In this document: positions 47,247 through 53,298 of the stretch, one piece after another
Layout: every line of letters begins with the position of its first letter
Position numbering within the stretch: position 1 is the first letter of the stretch
From: a virus
IMG/VR virus record: IMGVR_UViG_3300042324_000689
Coordinates: 1 to 59,615 of that record
DNA length: 59,615 nt
Strand: one strand, 5' to 3'
The notes under the pieces: model-generated
What the model was told of the DNA's origin: nothing
Database searches by the model: none
Seen by the model: only the letters and a program-made list of their open reading frames with translations
Program-made: the position numbers and the translations under genes

Positions 47247-47390
47247 CTATTCTCCTTCTTGTTGTTTTAATTGTAGCATTTCGGACTGACATTTCCTACG
47301 GTTATAGGATTTCTTAGAGGGCACGGCAGAGGCCGCATTGCTACGGCGTAATTCCATAAGCCTGCGTAATTCCTCTGGATTTTTCTTCAT
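47247..47390 (-). CDS. small basic protein, first gene of gp88 operon
   Basis: 47 aa: MKKNPEELRRLMELRRSNAA, SYNRRKCQSEMLQLKQQ. Arg/Lys-rich helix. Preceded by TAAGAT with TTGACA (47425-47420) 18 nt further up, spacer containing CCCCC. Confidence 0.55.
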   Translation of the reverse strand: MKKNPEELRRLMELRRSNAASAVPSKKSYNRRKCQSEMLQLKQQEGE

Positions 47391-47435
47391 AATTAATCTT
47401 AGCATACAGGGGGAATAAATGTCAAATTCTTAAAA

Positions 47436-47451
47436 TGTGATAAATCTCACA
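47436..47451. promoter_or_regulatory. Crp-like operator (perfect)
   Basis: TGTGA-TAAATC-TCACA, just upstream of the gp88-operon promoter and 7 nt from CACGTG (47459). Confidence 0.7.
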
Positions 47452-47465
47452 CAGGCGCCACGTGC

Positions 47466-47493
47466 ATTTTTATGCGGGGAAGCACATAAAAAT
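47466..47493 (-). terminator. hairpin terminator
   Basis: ATTTTTATG (47466-47474) pairs with CATAAAAAT (47485-47493), ending the next - operon. Confidence 0.6.
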
Positions 47494-47503
47494 ACTTTAG
47501 TGA

Positions 47504-47737
47504 TTAGTCTTCTTCAAAGAATACATACCACTCAATAGTTTCATCATCAAATAAATAAATGTGACCCTCTTCATTAAAATCATTTCTAGTATAAATATTA
47601 AATCCATCTTCATTTTCTGTAATGGTTTCAATAGTTACATATTCATCATCAACCTTAATTAGATCGCCTTCTATAAGTTGAGATGGTTTTAAGTTATCAG
47701 CAAATCTAAGTTCCATATTGTTTATTGTATCAGACAT
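47504..47737 (-). CDS. small acidic beta protein
   Basis: 77 aa: LIEGDLIKVDDEYVTIETIT, GFNIYTRNDFNEEGHIYLFD. A KOW/SH3-like barrel is plausible. Last gene of a four-gene coupled operon. Confidence 0.65.
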   Translation of the reverse strand: MSDTINNMELRFADNLKPSQLIEGDLIKVDDEYVTIETITENEDGFNIYTRNDFNEEGHIYLFDDETIEWYVFFEED

Positions 47738-48007
47738 TTAGTCCTCCTCTGGTAGCCAAAAAGATAAATGGTGTTGCTCAATTATTGCATCTGCTGGTGC
47801 AGTAACCTGCCCACGCCACAACACTCCTTGAGGCAAATCTATCTCTCTGCGGTAGTCCTCATCATAGTATGCGTCAATAGCATCTATGCAAGGTTGCACC
47901 ATAGATAGCGGTACTGGAGGATAGTGATTACCCTGTAAGTGATAGGCTAATTGTGTTTCTAAATCAAGTACGGTATCTTGAATACCGAGTGCAGTTACGC
48001 TTCCCAT
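47738..48007 (-). CDS. conserved actinophage protein
   Basis: 89 aa: MGSVTALGIQDTVLDLETQL, AYHLQGNHYPPVPLSMVQPC, GVLWRGQVTAPADAIIEQHH. Highly patterned sequence known from many actinophages; function unknown. Abuts the next start. Confidence 0.75.
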   Translation of the reverse strand: MGSVTALGIQDTVLDLETQLAYHLQGNHYPPVPLSMVQPCIDAIDAYYDEDYRREIDLPQGVLWRGQVTAPADAIIEQHHLSFWLPEED

Positions 48008-48228
48008 TATTTTGTTACGACCTTTCGTCCTTCACGATAGAAAGTGCGGGTGTGCATCTTTCCACTTGGTTCAGATAAATTAACTGTTGAATATTCATCA
48101 GCAAATCCCCAATCAACAATTTCGTTGAAAGCATTAACTGCACTTAGTGCATCAGAGTAACGACCCGTCCAATGAACGGGGTTACTATCATACGATACTG
48201 TTACTGCGTATAGGTATTCGTTATTCAT
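48007..48228 (-). CDS. conserved small protein
   Basis: 73 aa: YAVTVSYDSNPVHWTGRYSD then VNAFNEIVDWGFADEYSTVN. Alpha/beta. One-nt overlaps to both neighbours. Confidence 0.65.
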   Translation of the reverse strand: MNNEYLYAVTVSYDSNPVHWTGRYSDALSAVNAFNEIVDWGFADEYSTVNLSEPSGKMHTRTFYREGRKVVTK

Positions 48229-48434
48229 TACTCACCAACCTTTACTGCTACTGTTGCAAACTTACTTCGCAAAGTGCGGTCATAGATTTCAATGACATAT
48301 GCTTCGGTATTTTCTCCATACCAAATTGCAGGGCGGGGAGAGGCAGAAATAATTTCTCCCTCAAAGTGACGATTACGGGAACGATAGTTTTTACCAATTA
48401 GTAAATCCTGTATTGTGTATAGTTTAGTAGCCAT
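48228..48434 (-). CDS. small beta-rich protein
   Basis: 68 aa from ATG 48434 with GAGG SD. TIQDLLIGKNYRSRNRHFEG, AYVIEIYDRTLRSKFATVAV. Promoter-like TTGTCA with C-run lies upstream (48491-48486), -10 weak. Confidence 0.6.
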   Translation of the reverse strand: MATKLYTIQDLLIGKNYRSRNRHFEGEIISASPRPAIWYGENTEAYVIEIYDRTLRSKFATVAVKVGE

Positions 48435-48592
48435 TGGGCAACCTCTTTCTTTTTTTGTTATTAACTTTATCCTACCATAGGGGTCTGACAAATCTTGCTT
48501 ATTTATTTTTTCTTACTATGTAAGTCTAGCCTATTAGTCATAAATTATCAACCTACTAGCGAGTAGTCTTAAATAATGAGACGCTCAGAGAG

Positions 48593-48608
48593 TGTGAAAA
48601 AAATCACA
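48593..48608. promoter_or_regulatory. Crp-like operator (perfect)
   Basis: TGTGA-AAAAAA-TCACA in the gap before the 48.4 kb operon, 12 nt from the DnaA-box pair. Confidence 0.7.
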
Positions 48609-48620
48609 TGCTACTTAAAG

Positions 48621-48641
48621 TTATACACAGCCTGTGGATAA
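48621..48641. promoter_or_regulatory. DnaA-box pair, opposed
   Basis: TTATACACA (48621-48629) and TGTGGATAA (48633-48641), 12 nt apart start to start, followed by CACGTG at 48646. Confidence 0.65.
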
Positions 48642-48672
48642 GTCACACGTGCATTTTTTTTGTTAAAAGATC

Positions 48673-48693
48673 GAGCAGTTTTAAATCATGCTC
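48673..48693 (-). terminator. hairpin of the AGCAGTTT...ATGCT family
   Basis: GAGCA (48673-48677) pairs with TGCTC (48689-48693); on the - strand it is followed by GATCTTTT. Ends the DUF4190 operon. Confidence 0.5.
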
Positions 48694-48712
48694 AGGATAA
48701 TTTATTATAGGA

Positions 48713-49009
48713 TTAGTATTCCATATCGCTAAGAAGATAATCCCAAAACAAAACAGTAAAAACTGCTTGCACTATTGCAATAATTAAACCTGCAGTTGCA
48801 AGACCTTTACCTCTGTTCCAGTTTTCACCATTTCTTTTAAATTGGCTAAGTGCTATTGGACTAAAGATAAAAGCCATTGGCCAAATAGTAAGTGAAAGAA
48901 CAAAGCCCGAAATTGCAAATCCATTCCATGGCAAGAGAGTTGCAGTTGCAGTAGTTGTAACTGTTGCTGGGTTTGTTGATGTAGTTGTCGTTGTTGTTGT
49001 TGTTGTCAT
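48713..49009 (-). CDS. DUF4190-like membrane protein
   Basis: 98 aa. Poly-Thr N-terminus, then GFAISGFVLSLTIWPMAFIF and GLATAGLIIAIVQAVFTVLF, two TM helices in the DUF4190 arrangement (small Thr/Pro-rich actinobacterial membrane proteins). Confidence 0.75.
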   Translation of the reverse strand: MTTTTTTTTTSTNPATVTTTATATLLPWNGFAISGFVLSLTIWPMAFIFSPIALSQFKRNGENWNRGKGLATAGLIIAIVQAVFTVLFWDYLLSDMEY

Positions 49010-49194
49010 TACACTAACTCCATTTCCTTATGGCAAGCATTGAAAAACTTTACATGGTCAAATCTTTCGTTATCGCTTTCAAACATTAGCGAAAACTCAT
49101 CGACCAAATCTTCAAAAACTAATTGGTCACCGATTAAATCTTTAAATCCGTGCAGGATTTCTGCGGTTGCTACATAGTCTTTGCGTGTCATCAT
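49009..49194 (-). CDS. small conserved protein
   Basis: 61 aa (second Met equally possible): YVATAEILHGFKDLIGDQLV then FEDLVDEFSLMFESDNERFD. Helical, acidic; familiar from actinophages. One-nt overlaps on both sides. Confidence 0.65.
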   Translation of the reverse strand: MMTRKDYVATAEILHGFKDLIGDQLVFEDLVDEFSLMFESDNERFDHVKFFNACHKEMELV

Positions 49195-49403
49195 TATTTG
49201 ACCACCTTAAGAATTGCATATGAACCATTAGCATTTAATTCATCAATGGCGGGTTGAATGCGGGGAGCAAGTAACTCTTTTAGCATTCCTTCAAGCATTA
49301 CAATTTGCATTGACTCTGAAAGTCTAAGCAGTTGCATTCCTACGGGGTGAGTCTCGTCTACCTCTGTGATAAACTTTAGGTTGTGTTCGATTGATACTGT
49401 CAT
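49194..49403 (-). CDS. small helical protein
   Basis: 69 aa: LLRLSESMQIVMLEGMLKEL then LAPRIQPAIDELNANGSYAI. No motif recognised. Confidence 0.6.
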   Translation of the reverse strand: MTVSIEHNLKFITEVDETHPVGMQLLRLSESMQIVMLEGMLKELLAPRIQPAIDELNANGSYAILKVVK

Positions 49404-49421
49404 TTTTTTATTTCCTATTCT

Positions 49422-49577
49422 TTAGTTTGATTCGGGTGTATTGAATAAATTAAGGTCTTGCTCCATGCCAAAATCGCATACGCAAGATTCTACATCGAAA
49501 TTATCTTCATCGCCAAAAAAGATTAAACCTGTTGCGTGGCATTCTTCGCAAGGGATAGAGAGTACTGAGTTTATCAT
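49422..49577 (-). CDS. small Cys-pair protein
   Basis: 51 aa: IPCEECHATGLIFFGDEDNF then VESCVCDFGMEQDLNLF. CxxCH and CxC suggest zinc. Starts 1 nt over the upstream stop. Confidence 0.55.
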   Translation of the reverse strand: MINSVLSIPCEECHATGLIFFGDEDNFDVESCVCDFGMEQDLNLFNTPESN

Positions 49578-49762
49578 TAGATAAGTGCCTTTCCTCTAAG
49601 TGTTCCACGAATACCTAGCATGTCGCAAGATACTTTAACAGATACGCCAACAGGTAACGCATTAGGATAGTTAGAGATAAAATCTGCAACCTGTCCTTTA
49701 GTTGATAGGGGGATATTTTTTACGGAACCTGAATAGGTTTCGAGTTTTACAGTGTAAGTCAT
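49577..49762 (-). CDS. conserved small protein, paralogue of the 51.5 kb gene
   Basis: 61 aa: VKLETYSGSVKNIPLSTKGQ, VADFISNYPNALPVGVSVKV, GIRGTLRGK. Aligns end to end with the + strand protein at 51.5 kb (SG...TK..V..FI...L..GV.V...GI..G). First gene of the - operon, with two promoters upstream. Confidence 0.65.
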   Translation of the reverse strand: MTYTVKLETYSGSVKNIPLSTKGQVADFISNYPNALPVGVSVKVSCDMLGIRGTLRGKALI

Positions 49763-49789
49763 TTAGTGACTACCTTTCGTTTGTTTGTT

Positions 49790-49818
49790 AATATAAGTAT
49801 AACAGGGGGGTCTGACAA
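49790..49818 (-). promoter_or_regulatory. proximal promoter with C-run spacer
   Basis: Reverse strand TTGTCA (49818-49813), 17-nt spacer GACCCCCC..., TATATT (49795-49790). Confidence 0.7.
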
Positions 49819-49827
49819 ATTGGGCAC

Positions 49828-49882
49828 TTATTTGCTTAGGCTCATTGTGATACTGGTCACATTTATTTGCTAAGGCTCATTG
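49828..49882. repeat. 20-nt direct repeat flanking a perfect Crp-like operator
   Basis: TTATTTGCTTAGGCTCATTG (49828-49847) recurs with one change at 49863-49882. Between them is TGTGA-TACTGG-TCACA (49846-49861). Confidence 0.65.
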
Positions 49883-49915
49883 CTTAATTAGTCATTATTT
49901 AATTGTTATACTAGA

Positions 49916-49944
49916 AGTATAGCAAAGAAATGTCAAAAAGTCAA
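49916..49944 (-). promoter_or_regulatory. distal promoter, mirror of the 51.15 kb promoter
   Basis: Reverse strand TTGACT (49944-49939), 17-nt spacer TTTTGACATTTCTTTGC, TATACT (49921-49916). The spacer differs by two bases from that of the + promoter at 51147. Confidence 0.75.
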
Positions 49945-49975
49945 ATCGACACGCCGTAAATGGGGGAAATAAAGG

Positions 49976-49991
49976 TGTGACCTTAAACACA
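49976..49991. promoter_or_regulatory. Crp-like operator (one mismatch)
   Basis: TGTGA-CCTTAA-ACACA, about 74 nt upstream of the distal promoter start. Confidence 0.55.
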
Positions 49992-49995
49992 TTAG

Positions 49996-50018
49996 TTATA
50001 CACACCCCTTGTGGATAA
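49996..50018. promoter_or_regulatory. DnaA-box pair, opposed
   Basis: TTATACACA (49996-50004) and TGTGGATAA (50010-50018), followed by CACGTG at 50023. Confidence 0.65.
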
Positions 50019-50033
50019 CCGCCACGTGCAAAA

Positions 50034-50058
50034 ATCGCAGGGTATTTATCCATGCGAT
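50034..50058 (-). terminator. rho-independent terminator
   Basis: On the - strand ATCGCA (50058-50053) pairs with TGCGAT (50039-50034) and TTTTT follows. Ends the 50.1-50.9 kb operon. Confidence 0.75.
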
Positions 50059-50121
50059 CTTTACTACTAGAGTGAATACAAAAAGCCAAACACAATCATT
50101 GCAATTAAAACTAATAACAAT

Positions 50122-50211
50122 TTATTTATCCTCGATTTCATTTAGTAATTCCCAAAGTACTGGCTCTAATTCTAACGCTACTGCGTCAAGTTTTTCTTGA
50201 AGTGTTTTCAT
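50122..50211 (-). CDS. helical microprotein
   Basis: 29 aa: MKTLQEKLDAVALELEPVLW then ELLNEIEDK. Amphipathic helix. Overlaps the upstream stop by 4 nt. A further hydrophobic 17-codon frame from TTG follows (about 50108-50055), too short to call. Confidence 0.45.
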   Translation of the reverse strand: MKTLQEKLDAVALELEPVLWELLNEIEDK

Positions 50212-50357
50212 TCGCTTATCCCCAAATCTTTTATATCTGCACAATAAACATTATCTTTATTTATTCCGTATTTTAATTGAAACTCGAATACATCAATGGC
50301 CTCATCATAGGACTCTGCCTCTACTGTTACATAGACATTAAACTCATAGTTATTCAT
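50208..50357 (-). CDS. small conserved protein
   Basis: 49 aa: NNYEFNVYVTVEAESYDEAI, DVFEFQLKYGINKDNVYCAD. Beta-alpha-beta, resembles the C-terminal segment of the 44.9 kb protein (VTV-A-SYDEA / VTVNARDEESA). One-nt overlap upstream. Confidence 0.6.
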   Translation of the reverse strand: MNNYEFNVYVTVEAESYDEAIDVFEFQLKYGINKDNVYCADIKDLGISE

Positions 50358-50521
50358 TACTTAACCTCCTTGTATAGGAAATCCCAAGCCTTACGGCATA
50401 ACACGATAGAGTTACAGTTATCGCAACAGATAACACCATGAGGGTTTAGGTCATAGTCATACTGGTCGATTGTGGTAGTTACCGCACCACATACGGATTT
50501 AATTGGTACATAGGTACTCAT
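50357..50521 (-). CDS. small CCxxC protein
   Basis: 54 aa: VPIKSVCGAVTTTIDQYDYD then GVICCDNCNSIVLCRKAWDF. Four to five Cys in a zinc-ribbon arrangement. Overlaps the next gene by 4 nt. Confidence 0.6.
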   Translation of the reverse strand: MSTYVPIKSVCGAVTTTIDQYDYDLNPHGVICCDNCNSIVLCRKAWDFLYKEVK

Positions 50522-50718
50522 CTCTTGAGTCCTTCCTTTCCATAAGTGTTGATAAAATCAGGGAGAGCCATAACGCCCTTGTAGTCCTTACATGCTGGGC
50601 AAAATCTATTCCACCCGTCAAATAGTGTTATGCAAAAAGCGCAGATGTTATCCATAGCGCATAAGCCTTGCTCATCTATGAATTGCATAGTGTCTAAGAA
50701 TTGATTAGTGTCGTTCAT
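50518..50718 (-). CDS. small zinc-ribbon protein
   Basis: 66 aa: MDNICAFCITLFDGWNRFCP with ACKDYKGVMALPDFI. CxxC and CPAC pairs. Overlaps neighbours by 4 nt each. Confidence 0.62.
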   Translation of the reverse strand: MNDTNQFLDTMQFIDEQGLCAMDNICAFCITLFDGWNRFCPACKDYKGVMALPDFINTYGKEGLKR

Positions 50719-50897
50719 TTAGTAACCGACCAATCTGACCACTCTGGTAGTCGTTCCATTCCATAGTCTAGCCAAAAGCGGTCTATATTCTGTTCGCAAT
50801 CTTGGCAGAATGTGTATTGCACATCTCCGACCTCTGAGATAGCGGTGAAATAAGGGTTATGCTCTACGCATACTGTTGTTTTATCTAATGTAGTCAT
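50715..50897 (-). CDS. small zinc protein, first gene of operon
   Basis: 60 aa from ATG 50897 (AAAGGTGG SD). VCVEHNPYFTAISEVGDVQY and FCQDCEQNIDRFWLDYGMER; C-x-x-H plus CxxC. Promoter about 50 nt upstream. Confidence 0.62.
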   Translation of the reverse strand: MTTLDKTTVCVEHNPYFTAISEVGDVQYTFCQDCEQNIDRFWLDYGMERLPEWSDWSVTK

Positions 50898-50946
50898 ATT
50901 GACCACCTTTCTTTAGCGGATTTCTTTACCGCTTGTGTTTCTTTAT

Positions 50947-50975
50947 ACTGTAAGTATAGCAGGGGGGTCTGACAA
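50947..50975 (-). promoter_or_regulatory. promoter with C-run spacer
   Basis: Reverse strand TTGTCA (50975-50970), 17-nt spacer GACCCCCCTG..., TACAGT (50952-50947). Confidence 0.65.
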
Positions 50976-51007
50976 ATTGAGGGGTGCAAAACGGACATTA
51001 AGGACAT

Positions 51008-51023
51008 TGTGAGGTGTATCACA
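51008..51023. promoter_or_regulatory. Crp-like operator (perfect)
   Basis: TGTGA-GGTGTA-TCACA, about 75 nt upstream of the - promoter start. Confidence 0.7.
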
Positions 51024-51109
51024 TGAGAGGTAGGTCACATTATTAGGGAGAATTATAACGATTGCGTAACAATAGTGAGGTTATCGGTGTGTCGATTTGA
51101 CACGTGCCG

Positions 51110-51125
51110 TGTGACGGACATCACA
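51110..51125. promoter_or_regulatory. Crp-like operator (perfect)
   Basis: TGTGA-CGGACA-TCACA, centred about 64 nt upstream of the predicted start of the + promoter, a class I-like position; CACGTG lies at 51101. Confidence 0.72.
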
Positions 51126-51146
51126 TGCGACACGCCGTGCTAGGAC

Positions 51147-51175
51147 TTGACTTTTTGACATTTCTCTGTTATACT
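51147..51175 (+). promoter_or_regulatory. sigma70-like promoter
   Basis: TTGACT (51147-51152), 17-nt spacer TTTTGACATTTCTCTGT, TATACT (51170-51175). Confidence 0.8.
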
Positions 51176-51207
51176 TGCAGTATACAAAATAAAGAAAGGT
51201 GTTCAAG

Positions 51208-51384
51208 ATGAATACACTAAATAGAATACAAGCAGAGCAGGCTATTGCTCGCCATGAAGCCCATGAAAAGGCTATGGCTAAGTCACCATGGATAAGAGAA
51301 ACAATTAACGCTTATCGCAACGCTACACCTGAGCAAATCGCTAAGGCTCAAGAATTGCTAAAGAAAAGAGGGCTTATCAAATGA
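51208..51384 (+). CDS. small helical protein
   Basis: 58 aa from ATG 51208 (SD AAAGGTG). IQAEQAIARHEAHEKAMAKS and EQIAKAQELLKKRGLI; helical, basic end. First of three coupled + genes between - operons. Confidence 0.6.
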   Translation: MNTLNRIQAEQAIARHEAHEKAMAKSPWIRETINAYRNATPEQIAKAQELLKKRGLIK

Positions 51385-51530
51385 CTATCACTTACTCACT
51401 ATGGGACGGCGCACAATTACTAGGCGCAGGGCTTACTGCTAACTCAGCAGATGAAATGAACAAGGTAGTAGCAGACCTACAAAAGGTTTCTGTCAATGTA
51501 GTAGCACACATGCGAAAGGTAACACAATGA
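51381..51530 (+). CDS. small conserved protein
   Basis: 49 aa: MTITYSLWDGAQLLGAGLTA then ADEMNKVVADLQKVSVNVVA. ATGA overlaps with both neighbours. Unknown function. Confidence 0.55.
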   Translation: MTITYSLWDGAQLLGAGLTANSADEMNKVVADLQKVSVNVVAHMRKVTQ

Positions 51531-51709
51531 TTAAATTAACACTAACAACAACAAGCGGTACAACGCGGGGTATGGAATTCGATACCAAGGAGCATGTACA
51601 CGAGTTCATTGAATTGATGGGAAGCACCCTACACCAAGGTGTGGCGGTATGTATTGATGCACCCATCATAGGTATACACAATGGATGGATACAGGGTAGA
51701 ATGAAGTAG
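51527..51709 (+). CDS. conserved small protein, paralogue of the 49.6 kb gene
   Basis: 60 aa: LTLTTTSGTTRGMEFDTKEH, VHEFIELMGSTLHQGVAVCI, GIHNGWIQGRMK. Same length and motif order as the - strand protein at 49.6 kb, whose distal promoter is also nearly identical. Confidence 0.65.
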   Translation: MIKLTLTTTSGTTRGMEFDTKEHVHEFIELMGSTLHQGVAVCIDAPIIGIHNGWIQGRMK

Positions 51710-51727
51710 AAGGTTTTCCCAAGATCT

Positions 51728-51758
51728 AGTGCGTCTGTTATGGGCGCACTATTTTTTT
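51728..51758 (+). terminator. rho-independent terminator
   Basis: AGTGCG (51728-51733) pairs with CGCACT (51745-51750), then ATTTTTTT. Confidence 0.88.
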
Positions 51759-51863
51759 GTGTGCATTTTCTGTATAGTGTGTATCGTACATCTGAATAAA
51801 ATATTCCAAAAAGTGTCAATATAGAAATCTGAATAAATCTGAATTTTATGATATACTTATAGT

Positions 51864-52460
51864 ATGAGAAAAGAATACACAAAAGTTCAATACAATGACA
51901 AAGGCCAAAAGCAATGTACAAATTGCAGGGAATATAAAAAACCCTTACATTTTCACAAGTACTCTAAAGCACAAGATAAACTAAAGCCTTGGTGCAAGGT
52001 TTGTGTAAAGGCATATGACATTAAAGAAAATGATGCCACACGTATATTTCCTAGAAAATTAGACTCTTCTGGCAATATTCATTGTCGAAACTGTGGAGAG
52101 TATTTTCCTCAAGAGGAAATGAAGCAATCTAAAAACGTTAAATATAAAGAATTATCATATTGTATTACTTGTGCTCCCATACTTAGACATACAAGAAATA
52201 TTGAAAGATATGGTTTGACAATGGAGCAATATCATAAAATGCTAGAAGATCAAGACTATAGTTGTAGGATTTGTGGTTTAAAAGAAAGTACATTTAGAAA
52301 GCGCCTATCTGTAGACCATAATCATTCCTGCTGTCCTGGAACTAGGGCCTGTGGTAATTGTATTAGAGGTTTGTTGTGTCATCACTGTAATGCTGCGCTA
52401 GGTAATGCCAAAGACAGCGTAGAGATCCTTCAAAGAATGATAGATTACTTAAAAAAATAA
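51864..52460 (+). CDS. endonuclease VII-like nuclease with N-terminal zinc ribbons
   Basis: 198 aa. Two treble-clef/ribbon units (CTNCREYK...CKVCVKAYD; CRNCGEYF...CITC) then the recombination endonuclease VII core: YGLTMEQYHKMLEDQDYSCR, LSVDHNHSCCPG, CIRGLLCHHCNAALG. Cleaves branched DNA in T4; here it could be a resolvase or a mobile HNH-type gene. TATACT 6 nt before ATG. It is isolated and more AT-rich than its left neighbours. Confidence 0.87.
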   Translation: MRKEYTKVQYNDKGQKQCTNCREYKKPLHFHKYSKAQDKLKPWCKVCVKAYDIKENDATRIFPRKLDSSGNIHCRNCGEYFPQEEMKQSKNVKYKELSYCITCAPILRHTRNIERYGLTMEQYHKMLEDQDYSCRICGLKESTFRKRLSVDHNHSCCPGTRACGNCIRGLLCHHCNAALGNAKDSVEILQRMIDYLKK

Positions 52461-52488
52461 TTTTTCAGAATGGTGCTATAATATATCT

Positions 52489-52572
52489 ATGACCGAAACA
52501 AATTATGATGGTGATAACTGCTGCAAAGCATGCACATGCACTAATCCTCATATGAGTGCACCACAGGAATAA
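52489..52572 (+). CDS. Cys-rich microprotein (CCxxCxC), copy 1
   Basis: 27 aa: MTETNYDGDNCCKACTCTNP. TATAAT (52477-52482) is 6 nt before the ATG. The CCxxCxC motif recurs at the end of the next protein. Confidence 0.5.
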   Translation: MTETNYDGDNCCKACTCTNPHMSAPQE

Positions 52573-52576
52573 TTAA

Positions 52577-52744
52577 ATGGGAATTCTGGACAATCTAGAA
52601 AATGCCTGGGATAACGATTTCTTATTCGAATCCAAACCCATGCAATCAACAGACAATATGGGCAGACCTACAGACGACTCTTCGTTGGCTGTAAAAATAT
52701 TTTCAGAAACTTGTTGCTCAGGATGTTCTTGCAAAAATGAATAG
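52577..52744 (+). CDS. small protein ending in CCxxCxC, copy 2
   Basis: 55 aa: acidic MGILDNLENAWDNDFLFESK, then FSETCCSGCSCKNE at the C-terminus. Shares CCxxCxC with the preceding microprotein. Overlaps the next gene by 8 nt. Confidence 0.55.
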   Translation: MGILDNLENAWDNDFLFESKPMQSTDNMGRPTDDSSLAVKIFSETCCSGCSCKNE

Positions 52745-52907
52745 TGATCATCAAGAGTTAACTCCAGAACAAAAACAAGCGGTTTTGCTATTTAATATCG
52801 AGCAAAGACTTAGACAACATATTGCAAACCAGATCGAGTTAAAATTTCACGGTACACATCATGAAGCAGCACATGAGATAGCCCAATTTGTAAAAAATAT
52901 GGCCTAA
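52737..52907 (+). CDS. small helical His-rich protein
   Basis: 56 aa: ELTPEQKQAVLLFNIEQRLR and FHGTHHEAAHEIAQFVKNMA. No motif recognised. Convergent with the next - gene, 3 nt between stops. Confidence 0.55.
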   Translation: MNSDHQELTPEQKQAVLLFNIEQRLRQHIANQIELKFHGTHHEAAHEIAQFVKNMA

Positions 52908-52910
52908 ACC

Positions 52911-53123
52911 TTAATCCTTAATTTGATATAATTTCCACATACCTACATCAATAAACCCATAGCAAATCATATTTGCATGCTCTTCTGAATCTGCATTTAC
53001 AACAATATCCACATTAGACTCAATATAAATTCCTGGCTCGTAGTCTTTTTTGGCATTTGCCAGATATGCTTCTTGGACTTTTTCAAAAATTGGTTTGTAA
53101 TAATATTTAGGCAAGTGCGCCAC
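52911..53123 (-). CDS. small conserved protein
   Basis: 70 aa: KPIFEKVQEAYLANAKKDYE then IYIESNVDIVVNADSEEHAN, ending in an aromatic GFIDVGMWKLYQI. The VVNADSEEHA segment resembles the small VTVEA-x-SYDEA proteins upstream. Confidence 0.58.
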   Translation of the reverse strand: MAHLPKYYYKPIFEKVQEAYLANAKKDYEPGIYIESNVDIVVNADSEEHANMICYGFIDVGMWKLYQIKD

Positions 53124-53298
53124 CTTCTTTCAATTTTGCGTAAATATTTGAAGCCATGTATACTAACGTTGGATGTACTTGTGAAATTTGCGCTTCTGCT
53201 TCTTCATCGCTCATATTGTTTTGCTTGCAAAGTTCTCTGTTATCAGCAGTAATACTCTCTACCATCATGTCAATAATTTCTTCTTTATTCATACCCAT
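53107..53298 (-). CDS. small helical protein
   Basis: 63 aa (or 61 from the internal Met): MNKEEIIDMMVESITADNRE and MASNIYAKLKEGG. Overlaps both neighbours by about 10-17 nt. Confidence 0.55.
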   Translation of the reverse strand: MGMNKEEIIDMMVESITADNRELCKQNNMSDEEAEAQISQVHPTLVYMASNIYAKLKEGGALA

